From Candidatus Aminicenantota bacterium (GTDB lineage: Bacteria; Acidobacteriota; UBA6911; RPQK01; JAJDTT01), in NCBI GenBank assembly GCA_026706325.1, contig JAPOYZ010000549.1, positions 1-15,218 of the forward strand: a DNA stretch of 15,218 nt, given 5' to 3'. Within the stretch, counting starts at the first letter, position 1. Each line of letters opens with the position of its first letter. A program made the translations under genes and the position numbers. Positions 6,946 to 14,524 of the stretch are shown here, piece after piece. The notes under the pieces were generated by a model that saw only the letters and a list, made by a program, of their open reading frames with translations, ran no database searches and had not been told where the DNA came from.

Positions 6946-8832
6946 ATGCATATCAAGAACCGGTTTCTTCCGCTCCTGATGTTGATTCCGATTGCGGCCT
7001 GCTCGGATACGGGCGATGACGGTCCGGCCCTCGACACTGCCGCTGAACCAGCAGGAACCGGTTCTTCGGAGGCGATCTATCTGAGCGACCTGGACCGGTC
7101 GGAGCCCCGATCCTCCCTTTCCCGGGAGTGGAAACATGGGACCTGGCGCTTGGTCGACTACACCGCCGAACGGGATGCCGACGAGATCGACATCAAGTCG
7201 ATTCACGACGCCTTTCGGCAGCAGCCCGATCCCGGCCGGATCTTCTCCGGCACGCTGCTGCTGGCCATGCACGACAGCCGGGCTCCGGAGATCACCTACT
7301 CTCTGGACCGCACCGGCTGGCATCGAATCTACATCGGCATTTATCAGAAACCCTTCGAAGGGACCAAAGCGATCGATGTCCGACTGTCTCGAGACGCGTC
7401 CTTTACGACCTTGGAGGGACACGAGGGAGCAAAGGACCATCAGGAAAACCGGCTGTACGAGGTGTATTGGAAGACGGCCGACCTGACGGGACAGGCCATG
7501 CATTTCCGCCAGATCACATTTCCCCGGATTCGCGACGCGTGGGTGGCGTTTGTCAAGCTGGTGCCCCTGTCGGAGGAGCAGGTTCGGGACTTCAAGGCGG
7601 ACCGCCGCAACCCGGAACACAAGAGGCTGTTCGTTCACATCGATCCGGGGATCTCCAACGAATCGGGTGACGAGGAGACTCTCCTGTCTCTTCTGGAACC
7701 GCTCCGCCATGGGGACGTCGCCCGCCTCTACTGGGAAACGGGCATGGGGGACCGGGTCTTCTATGCCTCCAGTATCGGCAGGCGTCCGACGGAGACTCGT
7801 GACCACGGAGACGATCCGGACAACCCCTTTTACGGCCGCGCCTATGACGGGGTCGAATCCAAGACTTGGCGGGCCTACCGAGAGACCGGGGTCGAACCCT
7901 TGGAAGTGGCGGTGGAATTCGCGCACGAGCATGGCATCGAGCTTCACGCTGCCTACCGGGTGGCAGGCTTTCACTTCCCGGTTCCTCACTATTCGGAAAC
8001 CAAGGGCAGCTTCTTCGAGCAGCATCCGGAACTGGTATGCGTCGATCGCGAGGGGAACCCGCTGCCCCGGATCTCCTACGCCTTTCCCGAAACTCGAAAG
8101 TACGTTCTGTCCCTGCTCCGTGAGACGGCGTCCAACTACGCCATCGACGGCGTGGCCCTCCTCTACAATCGCCGTCCGCCGCTATTGGCCTATGAAGCTC
8201 CCATCGTGGAAGGATTCCAGGCGGAGTACGGGGAGGACCCGCGCAAGTTGGATTCACTGGACGAACGCTGGCTCCGGTACCGGTCCACTTTTCTGACCCG
8301 GTTCATGCGGGAGTTGCGGGCGATGCTGGACGAAGTGGAGCTGGAGCAGGGGCGCAGCCGGCTGGCGGTGACCGCAGTCGTGTGCCGGCCGGGTGAGAAC
8401 ATCCTCCACGGCATGGACCTGAATACCTGGGTCCGGGAGGGTCTGGTGGACACGCTGATCCCCTATTCCTCCTCGGTCCGGCTGAACAGCTTCGTGTCCG
8501 CCTGGGACGATCCGCAAGACGTCGAGCACTTCGTCTCCCTGGTCAAGGGGACCGATTGCACACTGGCGCTCAACATGATGCCCCGGGCCATGACTTCGCG
8601 TGAGTACTACGACATGGCCTACCGCCTGTATCAGTCCGGTGTTGAGCGCTTCTTCTTTTGGGACGGCCTGGGCCGGACCGGCGGAGTGGGCCGGTGGCGC
8701 CGGGCGGCTCGCATCGGGCACCGGTCCGAGGTGGAGGAATGGTTCAAAAAGGGAAGTCCCAGCCTTCTCCCGGCCGCTTCACGCCTGTGGATTCTGGACG
8801 GCTGGGATCTCAGATTGGAAACTCCCGGATAG
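6946..8832 (+). CDS. lipoprotein with family-10-glycosylhydrolase-like domain
   Basis: This 628-residue protein starts with a lipoprotein signal: a basic start MHIKNR, a hydrophobic core and the lipobox IAAC (16-19), so C19 should be lipidated. Residues of roughly 75-210 form a beta-rich region of unknown role. From about residue 225 (LFVHIDPG) to 600 the pattern fits a TIM barrel of the family-10-glycosylhydrolase-like (GHL10-type) group: PLEVAVEFAHEHGIELHAAY, then FPETRKYVLSLLRE, then IDGVALLYN, then FFFWDG near the end. Such proteins are thought to act on polysaccharides or cell-wall glycans, but activity is rarely proven and I cannot name the catalytic acids. A GGAG ribosome-binding site lies 9 nt before the ATG. 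The 183-nt gap upstream holds nothing else recognised. Confidence 0.7.
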   Translation: MHIKNRFLPLLMLIPIAACSDTGDDGPALDTAAEPAGTGSSEAIYLSDLDRSEPRSSLSREWKHGTWRLVDYTAERDADEIDIKSIHDAFRQQPDPGRIFSGTLLLAMHDSRAPEITYSLDRTGWHRIYIGIYQKPFEGTKAIDVRLSRDASFTTLEGHEGAKDHQENRLYEVYWKTADLTGQAMHFRQITFPRIRDAWVAFVKLVPLSEEQVRDFKADRRNPEHKRLFVHIDPGISNESGDEETLLSLLEPLRHGDVARLYWETGMGDRVFYASSIGRRPTETRDHGDDPDNPFYGRAYDGVESKTWRAYRETGVEPLEVAVEFAHEHGIELHAAYRVAGFHFPVPHYSETKGSFFEQHPELVCVDREGNPLPRISYAFPETRKYVLSLLRETASNYAIDGVALLYNRRPPLLAYEAPIVEGFQAEYGEDPRKLDSLDERWLRYRSTFLTRFMRELRAMLDEVELEQGRSRLAVTAVVCRPGENILHGMDLNTWVREGLVDTLIPYSSSVRLNSFVSAWDDPQDVEHFVSLVKGTDCTLALNMMPRAMTSREYYDMAYRLYQSGVERFFFWDGLGRTGGVGRWRRAARIGHRSEVEEWFKKGSPSLLPAASRLWILDGWDLRLETPG

Positions 8833-8942
8833 AGGCAGGTCGAGTTCGAGTTTCTGAAGTCGAGTCCGTTCCCGGTTTCTCCCGACTACGGGCGATGACG
8901 CCTTTACGTCACCCAAGTCTGATTTGTCCGTCCTTCCTCTCG

Positions 8943-8958
8943 GGCAGCTTGAGCTGCC
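8943..8958. other. hairpin upstream of the toxin-antitoxin operon
   Basis: GGCAGCT (8943-8949) and AGCTGCC (8952-8958) form a perfect stem. With one bulged base it can be extended by flanking GG/CC pairs. It lies downstream of the glycosylhydrolase-like gene and upstream of the toxin promoter. No T-run follows on either strand, so it may be a processing or boundary structure rather than a classic terminator. Confidence 0.35.
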
Positions 8959-8965
8959 GCCCGGA

Positions 8966-9002
8966 TTGAGACTGTTCAAGCTAACCCAATGGGGTATATA
9001 AT
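8966..9002 (+). promoter_or_regulatory. putative promoter and operator of the higBA-type operon
   Basis: A consensus -10 box TATAAT (8997-9002) ends only 8 nt before the toxin ATG at 9011. That would place the transcript start at or within a base or two of the start codon. A weak -35 (TTCAAG, 8975-8980, 16-bp spacer) precedes it. TTGA-N6-TCAA (8966-8979) is a small inverted repeat over the -35 zone, where a Xre-type antitoxin could bind to autoregulate. Confidence 0.5.
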
Positions 9003-9010
9003 GTCGTTCG

Positions 9011-9349
9011 ATGCAAACAGTGGCCGAGACCCCGACGTTCTCCCGTCAGGCTGAAAAGCTGTTCAGTGAGGATGAGAAACATAAGCTAATCACATACCTC
9101 GCGGAGAATCCGCTGGCGGGAGATCAAATTCCGGGCACGGGCGGTGTCCGCAAGTTACGATTCGCGGCCTCCGGACGGGGTAAACGAGGCGGGGCTCGAG
9201 TGATTTACTACTACTTGGACGAAGGGAGTCCGATTTACGCGTTGCTTGCTTATGCAAAGGGCGCAAAAACTGACATGACACCGAATGAAAGACGCACGGT
9301 TTCAAAACTCGTAGCCGCACTCAAGGCGGCCCGAAAGGGGATGAAATGA
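9011..9349 (+). CDS. RelE/HigB-superfamily toxin
   Basis: This 112-residue protein is a type II toxin of the RelE/HigB group, normally a ribosome-dependent mRNA endonuclease. The family block is clear: GVRKLRFAASGRGKRGGARVI (45-65), then YYY (66-68), then IYALLAYAKGAKTDMTPNERR (75-95). These give the strand-rich RNase core and the LxxxYxKxxKxDLT-like C-terminal signature. Basic residues (R48, R50, R56, K58, R59, R63) lie where this group binds RNA and cuts it. The start has no Shine-Dalgarno sequence, and a -10 box sits right upstream, so translation may be leaderless. The toxin gene comes first, as in higBA, and overlaps the antitoxin by ATGA. Confidence 0.9.
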   Translation: MQTVAETPTFSRQAEKLFSEDEKHKLITYLAENPLAGDQIPGTGGVRKLRFAASGRGKRGGARVIYYYLDEGSPIYALLAYAKGAKTDMTPNERRTVSKLVAALKAARKGMK

Positions 9350-9642
9350 GCACATTTGGCGACGACCTGATCCAGTCTCTCAGAGAAGCCCTCGCTCACG
9401 CGAAGGGAGAAGGCCACGCTATCCTCCACGCTCCCGTGACTCCACGAGAGGTTCGGAAGCAGGCAAAGCTCACACAGGCGCAGATGGCGCCATTGATGGG
9501 CATGAGTCTTTCCGGCTACCGGAAATGGGAGCAAGGATCGCGCAGGATCAGTGGCCCGGCTGCAACTCTTCTGCGTGTGATCGCAAAGGAGCCAGAGGCC
9601 GTCAAGCGCGCATTGCTGTCTTCGGGGCAAGTACAAACATGA
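9346..9642 (+). CDS. Xre-type helix-turn-helix antitoxin (HigA/NadS-like)
   Basis: This 98-residue protein is the partner antitoxin. A helix-turn-helix occupies about residues 32-80 (VTPREVRKQAKLTQAQMAPL, then MGMSLSGYRKWEQGSRRISG), including the YRKWEQG block typical of NadS/HigA antitoxins of the Xre family. The N-terminal 30 residues form a helix that probably contacts the toxin. Antitoxins of this type neutralise the toxin and repress the shared promoter, likely at the inverted repeat near 8966. The gene overlaps the toxin by 4 nt (ATGA), and its own stop overlaps the start of the next gene by 4 nt (ATGA at 9639-9642), which is unusual for a self-contained toxin-antitoxin module. Confidence 0.9.
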   Translation: MSTFGDDLIQSLREALAHAKGEGHAILHAPVTPREVRKQAKLTQAQMAPLMGMSLSGYRKWEQGSRRISGPAATLLRVIAKEPEAVKRALLSSGQVQT

Positions 9643-10454
9643 TAGCGCGCAGACAGTTCCTCGCATTCATGGCCGCCGCCCCGGCGATGGGCAAGATCCC
9701 GGTGCGCGAAGCCGGACGGGTGGAGACGGCCTTCAAGACCCCCGGTCCCCACCCCAACGGCCTGCAGGCCACGCAGGAAGGCCTCTGGATCATTGACGGG
9801 GACGACGGCCGCGCCTTCCTCGTCCGCTACGAGGACGGCAAGGTCCTTCGCGGCTTCGAGACCGAGTGCGTGAAACCGAGCGGAATCACGTTCGACGGCG
9901 AGGCGATCTGGATGGCGTCGACCTACAGCCGGGAGATCATCCAGGCCGACGCGTCCAACGGCAAGACGATCCGCAAGTATTTCACGCCCGGGGCAGGTGT
10001 GATCTACAGAATGCCTTCGGATGCGCCCCACCGATCGAGTCCGCTCCTGCCTCCGCGGGAGCCTTCGCCGGGCGGACAGCCCGCGCCCAGCGCCTACGAT
10101 GCCAGTCCCCGTGACGGAACCGGCGCTCACGGTCTCGAGTGGCAGGACGGCAAGCTCTGGGTGGCGGTCCCGCCCTCACGAATGATCTACCGCATCGATC
10201 CCGCGAGCTGGATCGTCGAGCAACGTTTCCCCACCTCAGGCAACCGTCCCCATGGGATCGGTTGGGCAGGGAACTATCTTTGGTGCGCGGACACCAACCA
10301 GTACGCCTTCTTCAAGCACGATCCCGAAACCGGCGAGATCGTCGAGAGGATTCAGCTCGCGGACGACAACCCGATACCTCACGGGATGTCCATCCGGGAC
10401 GGAGTCCTGTGGTATTGTGACGATGTCGGCATCGTCTGCCGAATGGAGATTTAG
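9639..10454 (+). CDS. Tat-exported beta-propeller protein (SMP-30/streptogramin-lyase-like repeats)
   Basis: This 271-residue protein starts MIARRQFLAF, a twin-arginine pattern followed by the hydrophobic AAAPAMG, so export by Tat is likely. The rest is made of repeated blades with the pattern HGxxxxxxxLWxxD: HPNGLQATQEGLWIIDGDDG, then PSGITFDGEAIWMAS, then AHGLEWQDGKLWVAV, then PHGIGWAGNYLWCAD, then PHGMSIRDGVLWYCD. That is five or six blades. Proteins of this type bind or hydrolyse small molecules or act as periplasmic sensors; the function here is unknown. The ATG overlaps the antitoxin stop as ATGA, and the sigma factor follows 8 nt after the stop. The in-frame start at 9525 is rejected because it lies inside the antitoxin gene and would bury the signal peptide. 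Confidence 0.75.
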   Translation: MIARRQFLAFMAAAPAMGKIPVREAGRVETAFKTPGPHPNGLQATQEGLWIIDGDDGRAFLVRYEDGKVLRGFETECVKPSGITFDGEAIWMASTYSREIIQADASNGKTIRKYFTPGAGVIYRMPSDAPHRSSPLLPPREPSPGGQPAPSAYDASPRDGTGAHGLEWQDGKLWVAVPPSRMIYRIDPASWIVEQRFPTSGNRPHGIGWAGNYLWCADTNQYAFFKHDPETGEIVERIQLADDNPIPHGMSIRDGVLWYCDDVGIVCRMEI

Positions 10455-10462
10455 GAGGGGCT

Positions 10463-11065
10463 ATGGGAAGAGTGCCCCGACGCCTGAACGTCCTCCCCAA
10501 CCCGGCGCTCAAGCCGGAAGTCACGGACTGCCCCCTCTTGGAGGGCAACCTGGAAGAGTGGATCGTCTGCTGTTCTCAGCGCTTCTTCCCGCTGGCCCGG
10601 AGAATTGCCAGAGACGACAGTCTCGCCGAAGACGCGCTCCAGACCAGTTGGATCAAGATCCTCCAATCCATCAACCATGCTTACTTCGACGGTCCCAGGG
10701 CCTGCCCCTGGGTGAGCCGGATTGTCGCCAACACGGCCAAGGATGTTCGCCGGCGACAGCGTCGCCGGAGAGAGGTTCCGTTCTTCGAAGCCGAAGCTCA
10801 GGATCGGACGCCTGAGGATCTGGCCCAAGAGAAGCAGATGTTGGTCCTGCTGCGGGAAATGGTGTCGCTGCTCCCGGACATCTACCGCCAAGTGATCGAG
10901 TTGCGTGTGTATGAAGGATTCTCTACCCGGCAGACGGCAGACCTGCTCCATGTCTCCCGCACGGATGTCTCGACTCGATTGCATCGGGCCACCAAGCTGC
11001 TCCAGCGGCGCATCGATGCCCACCTTGAACCTGCCCCGCCCGGAAGCTCCACGACTAAGGGATAG
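10463..11065 (+). CDS. RNA polymerase sigma factor, sigma-70 family (ECF-like)
   Basis: This 200-residue protein has region 2 at about residues 37-103 (FPLARRIARDDSLAEDALQT, then WIKILQSI, then WVSRIVANTAKDVRRRQRRR), covering -10 recognition and core binding. Region 4 is at about 127-182 (LPDIYRQVIELRVYEGFSTR, then QTADLLHVSRTDVSTRLHRA), a helix-turn-helix for -35 recognition. There is no region 1 or 3, so it is of the ECF type. A strong ribosome-binding site, AGGAGGGG, overlaps the stop of the propeller gene. No anti-sigma gene with a zinc-finger domain follows; the next gene is a short membrane protein after 189 nt. The tight spacing suggests co-transcription with the propeller and possibly the toxin-antitoxin pair. 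Target promoters are unknown. Confidence 0.88.
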   Translation: MGRVPRRLNVLPNPALKPEVTDCPLLEGNLEEWIVCCSQRFFPLARRIARDDSLAEDALQTSWIKILQSINHAYFDGPRACPWVSRIVANTAKDVRRRQRRRREVPFFEAEAQDRTPEDLAQEKQMLVLLREMVSLLPDIYRQVIELRVYEGFSTRQTADLLHVSRTDVSTRLHRATKLLQRRIDAHLEPAPPGSSTTKG

Positions 11066-11103
11066 CCTCAGTTAAGCGCCCCTTTCCCGTCGGTTCGAAG
11101 ATC

Positions 11104-11156
11104 CCGATCGGGGGACTTTTCGCCCGATTGGAAAAAAGATTGTGACCGATTCCGAT
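11104..11156 (+). promoter_or_regulatory. repeated CCGAT motifs with hairpin downstream of the sigma gene
   Basis: CCGAT occurs at 11104, 11124, 11146 and 11152. The first three are spaced by 20 and 22 bp, about two helical turns. CCGATCGGG (11104-11112) can pair with CCCGATTGG (11123-11131) through one G-U wobble, followed by an A-run (11132-11137) rather than a T-run, so it is not a plus-strand terminator. The block may be a regulator-binding array or leader structure for the next gene. Confidence 0.35.
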
Positions 11157-11207
11157 TTCAGGCGTTGTACTGGGTAGAGGGGAAGATCCCAAGGCGTCAG
11201 GAGAGAG

Positions 11208-11267
11208 ATGATGCGGGTGAATGACCACGGGGGCGAAGACAGTAGGGAAAACCCATGCAAGACATAA
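11208..11267 (+). CDS. possible 19-codon leader peptide
   Basis: An AGGAG ribosome-binding site (11199-11203) precedes two consecutive ATG codons (11208 and 11211). They open a short frame, MMRVNDHGGEDSRENPCKT, ending with TAA at 11265-11267, overlapping the start of the next gene at 11255. This could couple translation of the downstream membrane protein. It may equally be chance; no family is recognised. Confidence 0.2.
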   Translation: MMRVNDHGGEDSRENPCKT

Positions 11268-11638
11268 GTGTTTCTCTTACGGTTGTCGTATTCCTGGCTC
11301 TGGGTGCTCTGCTTGTCGCCTCAGTGGCGGTCCCGGTGGAGATCGTGGGCACCCTTGAGAACGGCAACTCAGTGGCACCCAGCGGAAAGATCCTGGTGGT
11401 TCAGGAGATGCCCCATTTGAGTTTCACCACGTATGGGGTGGAGCAAGAAAGGCGGTTCCGATTCACGTGCGATTCCGAGGGGCCTCTGGTGATCCATGCA
11501 GTGTCCCGGAGCCGTTCCCCTGCGGAACGAGCGAGCGATGCCGTGACCACAAGGGCCGTGGTCGTGAACCTCACGCTGCCCTTAGGCCGGTCCGTGCCGG
11601 TTCGAGTGGTCGATGCTGAGGGCAACGCCGTTCGTTAG
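11255..11638 (+). CDS. short membrane-anchored protein, probably truncated
   Basis: This 127-residue protein has one hydrophobic segment (about residues 5-27: SVSLTVVVFLALGALLVAS) that serves as signal or anchor. A beta-rich region follows (IVGTLENG, then RRFRFTCDSEGPLVIHAVS, then VPVRVVDAEGNAVR). The last motif is the opening of a carboxypeptidase-regulatory-like domain (VxDxxGxxV), which should continue for some 60 more residues, so the protein appears cut off. Its stop codon (TAG, 11636-11638) interlocks with that of the convergent PhyH gene. An AGGGAA sequence 5 nt before the ATG could be the ribosome-binding site. It lies where an anti-sigma gene might be expected, but no anti-sigma domain is seen. 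Function unknown. Confidence 0.5.
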   Translation: MQDISVSLTVVVFLALGALLVASVAVPVEIVGTLENGNSVAPSGKILVVQEMPHLSFTTYGVEQERRFRFTCDSEGPLVIHAVSRSRSPAERASDAVTTRAVVVNLTLPLGRSVPVRVVDAEGNAVR

Positions 11639-12627
11639 CCGGCCGCGCCCTCTGGCGTGGGGAGGCCGGCGGCTGGAGACCGCCGCTCCAATTGAGCCGC
11701 CAACTTTGCGATCAGTTCCGGGCTCGGATCATCGCCCTGCTTGAACGCCATGATCTGGATCTCTTCGAACCGGTCGCCGACGATGCCCTGGGCTTTGCAG
11801 ATCCGCTCCACTTCCGCCCGGAAGACCTCCAGTTCCGGACCCGTTCGCTCGGCCTGCCACATCGTCGGCCTGCGCGCCGGATAGGTGATGGTGTTGAGCG
11901 AAAGCCTGACCAGACCGCTGACGTTGGGAAGCGAGCGATGGACGGCGCAACAGTGGAACATGAGGAGATCGCCCACTTCGAACCGCGACGAGGTCCAAAC
12001 GCCGTGCGTGTCTTCCGTACGCACTCCCTTCTGCGTCCGCCCCTTGAAGAAGTATGAGTACACCCCGTCGAATTCGACATGCTCCTGGAGGCCGTGCTTG
12101 TGGGAACCGGACGCGATGGCCAGTCCTCCGTTGGCGATCTCCATATCCATGAGGGGAACCCAGATCATGCGGAACTCGTCGGTCTCGCGGATGTAGAAGT
12201 GGTCCTGGTGGGGTGGCGTCAGATAGGGCGCATCGATGGGCATGGAATAGCGGAATCCGATGGACCGTCCGACCCGCACCTTCTCGCCAAAAGCGATATC
12301 CACGGCCTCCTGCAGTTCCGGAGAAGCCATCAGCTCCCAGGGAGATTTCAGCCGGTAGAGAGGCCCCATGTCGACCTCGACGGCGCTGGCGCCGGGCGTC
12401 GCCCGCGGTTCGGCCGAGTCCTCCTGCATGACGCCCTGCCGCTGCAGGACGCCGGCGATATCCGATCTCGCTGTGAGTACGATCTCCGGATTCAGGGCGC
12501 CCTTGAAAAGGAGGTAGCCGTTCTCTTCGAAGGAGCCTCGGATGTCCTCGGGATGGTCGCGGCCGACGCGGACCTCGTGAAAAGGGGCGAGCGGTTCGTT
12601 TGAGCCCCGGCCGGAAGGCTGGGTCAT
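11635..12627 (-). CDS. phytanoyl-CoA dioxygenase (PhyH) family protein
   Basis: This 330-residue Fe(II)/2-oxoglutarate-dependent oxygenase has a jelly-roll fold. The iron ligands are visible as HQD (H140, D142 in TPPHQDHFYI) and a distal histidine H230 (FHCCAVHRSLPN); R241 in SGLVRLSLN is placed to hold 2-oxoglutarate. Length is normal for the family. Bacterial PhyH proteins hydroxylate many substrates, from fatty-acyl chains to secondary metabolites, so the substrate is open. GAGGAA 5 nt before the ATG is a good ribosome-binding site. The gene starts 16 nt after the CocE/NonD hydrolase stop and is probably co-transcribed with it. Confidence 0.9.
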   Translation of the reverse strand: MTQPSGRGSNEPLAPFHEVRVGRDHPEDIRGSFEENGYLLFKGALNPEIVLTARSDIAGVLQRQGVMQEDSAEPRATPGASAVEVDMGPLYRLKSPWELMASPELQEAVDIAFGEKVRVGRSIGFRYSMPIDAPYLTPPHQDHFYIRETDEFRMIWVPLMDMEIANGGLAIASGSHKHGLQEHVEFDGVYSYFFKGRTQKGVRTEDTHGVWTSSRFEVGDLLMFHCCAVHRSLPNVSGLVRLSLNTITYPARRPTMWQAERTGPELEVFRAEVERICKAQGIVGDRFEEIQIMAFKQGDDPSPELIAKLAAQLERRSPAAGLPTPEGAAG

Positions 12628-12643
12628 TCGATTTCCTCGACGG

Positions 12644-14359
12644 TCAATCCCCGCTTCCTGCCGGAATCACGGGGAGCACCAGATGGGAGGGGTACTGGGC
12701 GTTGTGGTAGACGGTCTGTCTGGCCACCACGATCTTGTCGCTGGTCCCCAGCGGCTCGCCGATATTCTGATTGCGGGCAAACCGGGGGAAGTTGCTGCTG
12801 GAGATTTCCAGACGGATCCGATGCCCCGCCTTGAATACGTAGCTCGTCTCCCACAGGCTGATGTCGTACTCGTAGACCCTCCCCGGCTCGATCAGCGTCG
12901 GAGTCTCCAGGGAATCCCGGAAGCGGGCTCCGCGGATCCCCTCGCAGACGTGAATCGCCTGGCCGTCCGGCTGCACGTCGCTCAGCGTCGCCGTCCAGTC
13001 GGTGTCGACGGCGCTGGAGGCCGCGTAGAGCTTGAAGTCGACGGGGCCGGTGACTTCCATGTCCCGCTCCAGCGGTTCCGAGGTGTAGACCAGAATGTCC
13101 TTGCGGCTCTGAACGGAACTCCTGTCCTTGCGCCCGCGAATCTCCCCGTGGGTCGAGATCTGTCCTCCCAATGTCGGCACCGGGTCTTCCGGATCGTAGA
13201 CGTAGCGGTCCGGCGGCTCGTCCCGGGCGGGCGATGACATCAGAGCGCCGTCCCCCTGGTCACCGTTGGCCTTGCCCGAACTCCTGATGTAGACTTTCTT
13301 GAACCGGGTCCGGGCCAGGGGCCACTCGTTCTCGAAGCGCCAGACGTCGGGACCCATGACGAAGATCTTGATGGGGGGTTCGGCGTCGATCCCGTTCTGG
13401 ATGCCCTTGAGCCAGTAGTCGTACCACCTCAACTCCACGTCGAGCAGCTCCGGATAGGAGTTCGTCCCCCCATGGACCCAGGGACCCACCAGGATCTTCG
13501 TCCCTTTGCGCGCCGCCTCGGAACCGCCCTCTTCGGTGAAGCCCTTGAAGTTCCGCCAGCCCTCGTGGACCAGGTTGTCGTACCATCCGGTCATGAAGTA
13601 GGCCGGCACCTGGATCTGCCCGTACTTCTCCTTGATCCCGTAGGCCTCCCAGTATTCGTCGTACCTGGCGTGGGCGAACCAGTCCTTCACGTGCTGGACC
13701 TGGGGGAAGTCGTCCACCGCCGCCATGAGGGGCAGGCGGCGGGAGTGGGGGTCTTCCGCGGGCAGGATCTTCTGGGTCTGGGCGCCCTGCTTGGTGAAGA
13801 GTCCGAATTCGAAGACCACGTTCAACTGCATGACCCCGTCGTTGTAGAGGTGTCCGAAGTTGGTCTGCTGGTTTTCTCGGGGAACCAGGCACTTGAGATA
13901 GGGGCTGCCCAGGGGGGCCGGCATCACCTGGGTGAAACCGTTGTAGGAGATCCCCATGGTGCCGATTTCTCCGTTGGACCATGGTTGTTGCCCCAACCAC
14001 TGCTGGGCGTCGTAGCCGTCGCGGGGTTCGTTCACGTAAGGAACCCAGGTCCCTCCCGAGTCGTAGCGTCCGCGGGAATCCACCAATGCGACGGCGTAGC
14101 CTCTCTTGGCGAAGTACTCGGCGTGTTCGTTCTGGAAGGGAGCCCGGAAGTATCTCAACAGCATGAGAGTCGGAAACTTGCCCGGCGCATCGGGGCGATA
14201 GACGTGGGCGGCCAGGTTGACGCCGTCCCGCATGGGGACCGGCATTTTGCTCTCGTCGATGATCTCGTGAACGGGTTGGGAAGGACCGGCCGGTTCGGGA
14301 GACGAGCAGGCCGGAAGCAGCAGCAGTAGACAAGGGAACAGTCGCACCGGCGAAGTCAT
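12644..14359 (-). CDS. CocE/NonD-family hydrolase, probable lipoprotein
   Basis: This 571-residue protein belongs to the X-Pro dipeptidyl-peptidase/CocE group of alpha/beta-hydrolases that cleave acyl esters or amides. A lipoprotein-like signal (LLLLLPAC, C18) puts it outside the cytoplasm. The catalytic triad is visible: S138 in GISYNG, D261 in GWYDN and H296 in GPWVHG, with the oxyanion block RYFRAPF and VDSRGRYDSGG upstream. From about residue 400 the C-terminal jelly-roll domain of the family follows, with its usual GPVDFKLYAASSAVDTDW block (431-448) and RIRLEISSSNFPRFARN block near the end. GGGAGG 7 nt before the ATG is a strong ribosome-binding site. Divergent from the second PhyH gene. 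Substrate not identified. Confidence 0.92.
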   Translation of the reverse strand: MTSPVRLFPCLLLLLPACSSPEPAGPSQPVHEIIDESKMPVPMRDGVNLAAHVYRPDAPGKFPTLMLLRYFRAPFQNEHAEYFAKRGYAVALVDSRGRYDSGGTWVPYVNEPRDGYDAQQWLGQQPWSNGEIGTMGISYNGFTQVMPAPLGSPYLKCLVPRENQQTNFGHLYNDGVMQLNVVFEFGLFTKQGAQTQKILPAEDPHSRRLPLMAAVDDFPQVQHVKDWFAHARYDEYWEAYGIKEKYGQIQVPAYFMTGWYDNLVHEGWRNFKGFTEEGGSEAARKGTKILVGPWVHGGTNSYPELLDVELRWYDYWLKGIQNGIDAEPPIKIFVMGPDVWRFENEWPLARTRFKKVYIRSSGKANGDQGDGALMSSPARDEPPDRYVYDPEDPVPTLGGQISTHGEIRGRKDRSSVQSRKDILVYTSEPLERDMEVTGPVDFKLYAASSAVDTDWTATLSDVQPDGQAIHVCEGIRGARFRDSLETPTLIEPGRVYEYDISLWETSYVFKAGHRIRLEISSSNFPRFARNQNIGEPLGTSDKIVVARQTVYHNAQYPSHLVLPVIPAGSGD

Positions 14360-14524
14360 TTCAGGCCTCCCTTTCCAACCCCCAGCCCAGGATGTTTCGA
14401 GGGCGTCGCAACGAGACGGGACGGTGTCGATATGCGTCTTTGAACAGAAATTCGAGGCAGGGTATTTTCAAGCTTGGCGTTGGATTCTAACATGGTCCCA
14501 TAACCCGGTCAGGAGGCACCCGTC

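Noticed and set aside
6106..8025. 639-residue minus-strand open frame
   Set aside because: Antisense to the copper amine oxidase remnant and the lipoprotein gene; no signal or domain recognised.
13260..14333. 357-residue minus-strand frame and 285-residue plus-strand frame over the CocE gene
   Set aside because: Both overlap the CocE/NonD gene, which has a full catalytic triad; they are arginine/proline-rich or valine/glycine-rich shadows.
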